From an uncultured Lachnospiraceae bacterium (GTDB lineage Bacteria; Bacillota; Clostridia; Lachnospirales; Lachnospiraceae): a DNA stretch of 33,841 bases. Positions 31,033 through 33,841 of this stretch are shown here, piece after piece (within the stretch, counting starts at the first letter, position 1; every line of letters begins with the position of its first letter). A program made the position numbers and the translations under genes. The stretch spans positions 1-33,841 of the forward strand of contig CAMNMC010000068.1 of the NCBI GenBank assembly GCA_946544235.1, given 5' to 3'. The notes under the pieces are model-generated. The model made no database searches. It saw only the letters and a list, made by a program, of their open reading frames with translations, and was not told the origin of the DNA.

Positions 31033-32616
31033 ATGAAAATACGGGTTGCAGGTCTGTTTAACAGGAGCATAACCATTGAACTGGATAATAATAAGCCTTA
31101 CAGCATGGATAAGCCTTGCACTTACTACCTGAACGGTAATAAGGTCAAGGAGTCTGATCGTAATGTAAATACTATAGATGGGCTGACACCGGATATGGAT
31201 TACATGCTTAAGGTCTGTGGTGAGGATTTCTGTGAGGAAATATCCTTCCACACAAAGAGGGAGCTATGTTGTATAGATGTTCGCAGCATCGGTGCAAAGG
31301 GCGACGGTGTCAGTAATGATACAGCATTTCTTCAGGCGGCTATCAGTGCCTGCCCTGAAGGAGGAACTGTTCATATAACAGAGGGAACATATCTTTCGGC
31401 ACCGCTCTTTTTGAAGAGTAATATCACGATCTGGCTCGATGAGGATGCGGTACTCCTTGGTGATCCGGATAGAAATCATTATCCGGTGCTTCCGGGTATG
31501 GTCAAAGAAGAATACGGCTTCTCGAAGGAAATCAGTCTTGCTTCGTGGGAGGGAAATCCTATCAGCACCTTTGCGTCCCTTATCACGGGTATCGGCGTAT
31601 CGAATGTTGATTTCATAGGAAGAGGCATCATTGATGGAAATGCAGCTGCTTCAGACTGGTGGGATAACGTATCGAAGAAAAGAGGCGCGTGGAGACCTAA
31701 GACTGTATTTTTGAATAGCTGCAGTAATATAAGATTTCAGGGTGTTACGATAAAGAATTCTCCTTCATGGACAGTTCATCCTTATTATTCGGATAAGGTT
31801 TCGTTCTATGATATGGATATTACAAATCCTGATAATTCGCCAAATACAGACGGTTTTGATCCGGAAAGCTGCACAGATGTGGAGATAATCGGTGTCAGAA
31901 TATCTGTCGGTGACGACTGCATCGCCATTAAGAGCGGCAAGATGTATATGGGCATAAATCATAATAAGCCGGCGGATAATATTGTGATAAGAAACTGCAG
32001 ACTGGAGCACGGACATGGTTCGGTGACGGTGGGCAGTGAGGTGGCGAGCGGCGTTTCCCGCATAAATATCAGTAGATGTCTTTTCGTTGAAACTGACAGA
32101 GGGCTCAGGATCAAAACAAGACGCGGCAGAGGCGAGAGGAGTGTGATAGATGACGTTAACCTCAGCGACATCCGTATGGAGAATGTAAGGATGCCTTTCA
32201 CCGTGAATATGTTTTATTTCTGCGATCCTGATGGACATACGAGCTACGTTCAGGATCAGGAGCCAAGACCTGTTGACGAGAGAACTCCAAGGATAGGCAG
32301 GATATCGGCAAAAAATATCACCTGCACGGGAGTAAATGCATCGCTTGTATGCGCTTATGGACTTCCGGAGAGGCCGATCGAAGAGCTGATATTTGAAAAT
32401 ATAGATGCAGAGTTCTTGCCGGAGGCAGAGAGAAAGGCTGAATGCCCTATCATGATGGACGGTTTCGAGAAGATGAGCGGCAGATCCGTTTATCTCAGAA
32501 ATGCCCGAAAGATAACGATAAACAATGTAAATATAAAGGGTGCGGCTAACAGTGCACCTGAGCTTATAGACGTTGCAGAAGAGAATATAAAGGGACTTTC
32601 ATATGCAGAAGTTTGA
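31033..32616 (+). CDS. GH28 polygalacturonase, cytoplasmic, with N-terminal Fn3-like domain
   Basis: This 527-residue enzyme hydrolyses alpha-1,4-galacturonosyl bonds. Residues 1-78 form a beta-rich, fibronectin-III-like domain; the GH28 beta-helix starts at VRSIGAKGDGVSNDTAFLQA near 79. Active-site motifs are N271-T-D273, D294-D295, H328 in GHGSVTVG and R359-I-K361. All are intact. There is no signal peptide, so it should work on imported oligogalacturonides, probably as an exo-enzyme by analogy with Fn3-GH28 proteins. It follows GH105 by two bases and overlaps the kinase gene by 14 bases, indicating tight coupling. Its product galacturonate enters the uxaCBA pathway. Confidence 0.93.
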   Translation: MKIRVAGLFNRSITIELDNNKPYSMDKPCTYYLNGNKVKESDRNVNTIDGLTPDMDYMLKVCGEDFCEEISFHTKRELCCIDVRSIGAKGDGVSNDTAFLQAAISACPEGGTVHITEGTYLSAPLFLKSNITIWLDEDAVLLGDPDRNHYPVLPGMVKEEYGFSKEISLASWEGNPISTFASLITGIGVSNVDFIGRGIIDGNAAASDWWDNVSKKRGAWRPKTVFLNSCSNIRFQGVTIKNSPSWTVHPYYSDKVSFYDMDITNPDNSPNTDGFDPESCTDVEIIGVRISVGDDCIAIKSGKMYMGINHNKPADNIVIRNCRLEHGHGSVTVGSEVASGVSRINISRCLFVETDRGLRIKTRRGRGERSVIDDVNLSDIRMENVRMPFTVNMFYFCDPDGHTSYVQDQEPRPVDERTPRIGRISAKNITCTGVNASLVCAYGLPERPIEELIFENIDAEFLPEAERKAECPIMMDGFEKMSGRSVYLRNARKITINNVNIKGAANSAPELIDVAEENIKGLSYAEV

Positions 32617-33619
32617 TCTTATAACACTCGGAGAGATAATGCTCCGTTTATCGCCGCCGGGCTATGAGAGAATGTCGCGCGGTGAGATATTTGATAAGAG
32701 AGCCGGAGGCTCTGAATTAAATGTGGCTGCAGGAGCTGCTCTCCTGGGGCTTAGAACAGGTGTGATCTCAAAGCTTCCTCAGAACGATCTCGGAACCTTT
32801 ATTAAAAACCGTATCAGATTTGAGGGTGTTTCTGATGACTACCTGATATATGACGATACGGAAGATGCAAGACTTGGAATATATTACTATGAATATGGTG
32901 CAGCGCCGAGAAAACCGTCGATCATTTACGACAGAAAGAACTCTTCCTTTACGAAGATAGACCTTTCGGAGATTCCTGAGGAGATATATTCTTCAACCAG
33001 AATGTTCCACACCAGCGGAATAACGCTGGCTCTCTGTGAGAAGTCAAGAGAGGTTGCTCTCAGCCTTATCAGAAGGTTCAAGGAGGCCGGCGCGCTTATT
33101 TCCTTTGATGTGAACTACAGAGCTAATCTCTGGACTGAAGAAGAGGCGAGAGAGACCATCGAGAAGATACTTCCTTACATTGATGTCCTCTTTGTTTCTG
33201 AAGAAACAAGCCGCAGGATGATGCAGCGGGAGGGCGAACTTGAGGATATTATGAAGGGTTATGTTTCGGACTACAATGTCAAACTGGTATGCACCACCAG
33301 AAGAACAGTTAAAAGTCCGAAGAAGCATGACTTCACATCAATAATCTACAGCGCTGATACTGACAAGTTCTACACCGAAAAACCATATACCGATATCGAC
33401 GTTATCGACAGGATCGGTTCGGGTGATGCTTACGTTTCAGGCGTGCTGTACGGATATCTGAAGTATGATGATCCTTTTGCGGCACTTCAGTATGGTAATG
33501 CCACATCGAGCGTTAAGAATACGATTCCGGGAGATCTTCCGGCAAGTGACCGCAAAGAGATAGATGGCATAATCAGTAATCATAATGCGGTCGGAGCTGT
33601 CAGCGAGCTTAACAGGTAA
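32603..33619 (+). CDS. kdgK: PfkB-family sugar kinase, probable second KDG kinase
   Basis: This 338-residue kinase has LITLGEIMLRLSPPGYERM at the N-terminus, GGSELNVAAGAALLGL as substrate-binding region and DRIGSGDAYVSG with catalytic Asp275. It resembles KDG kinases, but differs clearly from the protein encoded at 10062-11159 (for example GSELNVA against GEYNVIR). The start overlaps the GH28 gene by 14 bases. As part of the import and depolymerisation operon it may supply KDG kinase activity when the main kdg operon is off, or act on a different keto-sugar. The specificity cannot be decided from motifs alone. Confidence 0.8.
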   Translation: MQKFDLITLGEIMLRLSPPGYERMSRGEIFDKRAGGSELNVAAGAALLGLRTGVISKLPQNDLGTFIKNRIRFEGVSDDYLIYDDTEDARLGIYYYEYGAAPRKPSIIYDRKNSSFTKIDLSEIPEEIYSSTRMFHTSGITLALCEKSREVALSLIRRFKEAGALISFDVNYRANLWTEEEARETIEKILPYIDVLFVSEETSRRMMQREGELEDIMKGYVSDYNVKLVCTTRRTVKSPKKHDFTSIIYSADTDKFYTEKPYTDIDVIDRIGSGDAYVSGVLYGYLKYDDPFAALQYGNATSSVKNTIPGDLPASDRKEIDGIISNHNAVGAVSELNR

Positions 33620-33677
33620 TCATGTAAGTAGATTTTCCGGCAACTGTGGAATATGAGTGATAACGAGCCAAGCACAA

Positions 33678-33797
33678 GATAAATAAACAGCGGTCACCGA
33701 TGGTGACCAATCGGAAAGAAGGGGCTCCCTCAAGCTTGCTTGAAGGGGAGCCCCTTCTTTTTGATTGATGGCTGCGCAGCAGCGCTGTTTATTTATC
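33678..33797. repeat. Composite inverted-repeat element enclosing three hairpins
   Basis: GATAAATAAACAGCG (33678-33692) is the exact reverse complement of the sequence at 33783-33797. Between these 15-bp arms are a hairpin GGTCACC-GAT-GGTGACC (33692-33708), the strong terminator (33715-33762) and a small GCTG-CG-CAGC hairpin (33771-33780). The whole 120 bases could fold as a closed multi-branch RNA or act as a small dispersed element. No target-site duplication is visible at the edges. Confidence 0.7.
33715..33762. terminator. Strong rho-independent terminator after the importer operon
   Basis: Left arm 33715-33734 (AAAGAAGGGGCTCCCTCAAG) pairs with 33739-33760 with a two-base bulge and CTTG loop, followed by a T run to 33762. 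The A run on the left allows activity on the minus strand too. It lies about 95 bases after the last stop. Confidence 0.92.
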
Positions 33798-33841
33798 GGA
33801 GTATTTGGCGACAACATACAACCGAGCAGAACTGTGAACGA

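Noticed and set aside
1-33841. tRNA, rRNA, transposase, integrase, toxin-antitoxin or phage-defence genes
   Set aside because: I found no cloverleaf, rRNA-like sequence or protein motif for any of these; the region reads as a metabolic island.

Overview
The window looks like a chromosome segment from a gut- or rumen-type Firmicute of the Lachnospiraceae (Lachnospira/Butyrivibrio-like). The base for this is a ferredoxin-dependent pyruvate oxidoreductase, AGGAGG-type ribosome binding sites, a Thr/Glu-rich lipoprotein linker, LacI/AraC control and the gene families present. The genus is an inference. Most of the window is one theme: uptake and catabolism of pectin oligosaccharides down to acetyl-phosphate.

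Layout: (1) 1-87 is the tail of an unidentified gene. (2) 115-6433 is an operator-controlled electron-transfer operon: a tandem RnfB-like polyferredoxin, pyruvate:ferredoxin oxidoreductase (nifJ) and a GltD-like NADPH flavoprotein. (3) 6617-8672 is a membrane-anchored serine hydrolase of the beta-lactamase fold. (4) 8748-9869 is a LacI-family regulator with its promoter. (5) 9907-15002 is kdgK-kduI-kduD-kdgA-pta behind a second identical operator. (6) 15083-16138 is a GGDEF protein, separated by a bidirectional terminator from a minus-strand MATE transporter and an 80-residue orphan protein. (7) 22707-18153 (minus) is uxaC-uxaB-uxaA behind a third copy of the operator. (8) 22844-24486 holds a compact cytoplasmic CE8 pectin esterase convergent with an AraC regulator. 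(9) 24685-33619 is an oligosaccharide ABC importer (lipoprotein and two permeases, no ATPase), a YesL-like DUF624 membrane protein, a TIM-barrel isomerase, GH105, GH28 and a second KDG kinase. (10) 33678-33797 is a composite inverted-repeat/terminator element.

How it fits together: oligogalacturonides probably enter through the ABC importer and are cut inside the cell, because CE8, GH105 and GH28 all lack signal peptides. Saturated galacturonate goes through UxaC, UxaB and UxaA to 2-keto-3-deoxygluconate (KDG). Unsaturated uronate goes through KduI and KduD to the same compound. KdgK (two copies) and KdgA then give pyruvate and glyceraldehyde-3-phosphate. PFOR converts pyruvate to acetyl-CoA and reduced ferredoxin, and Pta gives acetyl-phosphate. 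No acetate kinase is present here.

The most notable signal is a perfect 18-bp palindrome, AATGTAAGCGCTTACATT, at three promoters: the PFOR operon, the kdg operon and uxaCBA. A weaker, cre-like version precedes the ABC operon. It appears to tie pyruvate oxidation to pectin catabolism in one regulon, controlled by the local LacI protein, by CcpA, or by both. The second notable object is the polyferredoxin made of two tandem RnfB-like ferredoxin modules with eight candidate [4Fe-4S] sites.
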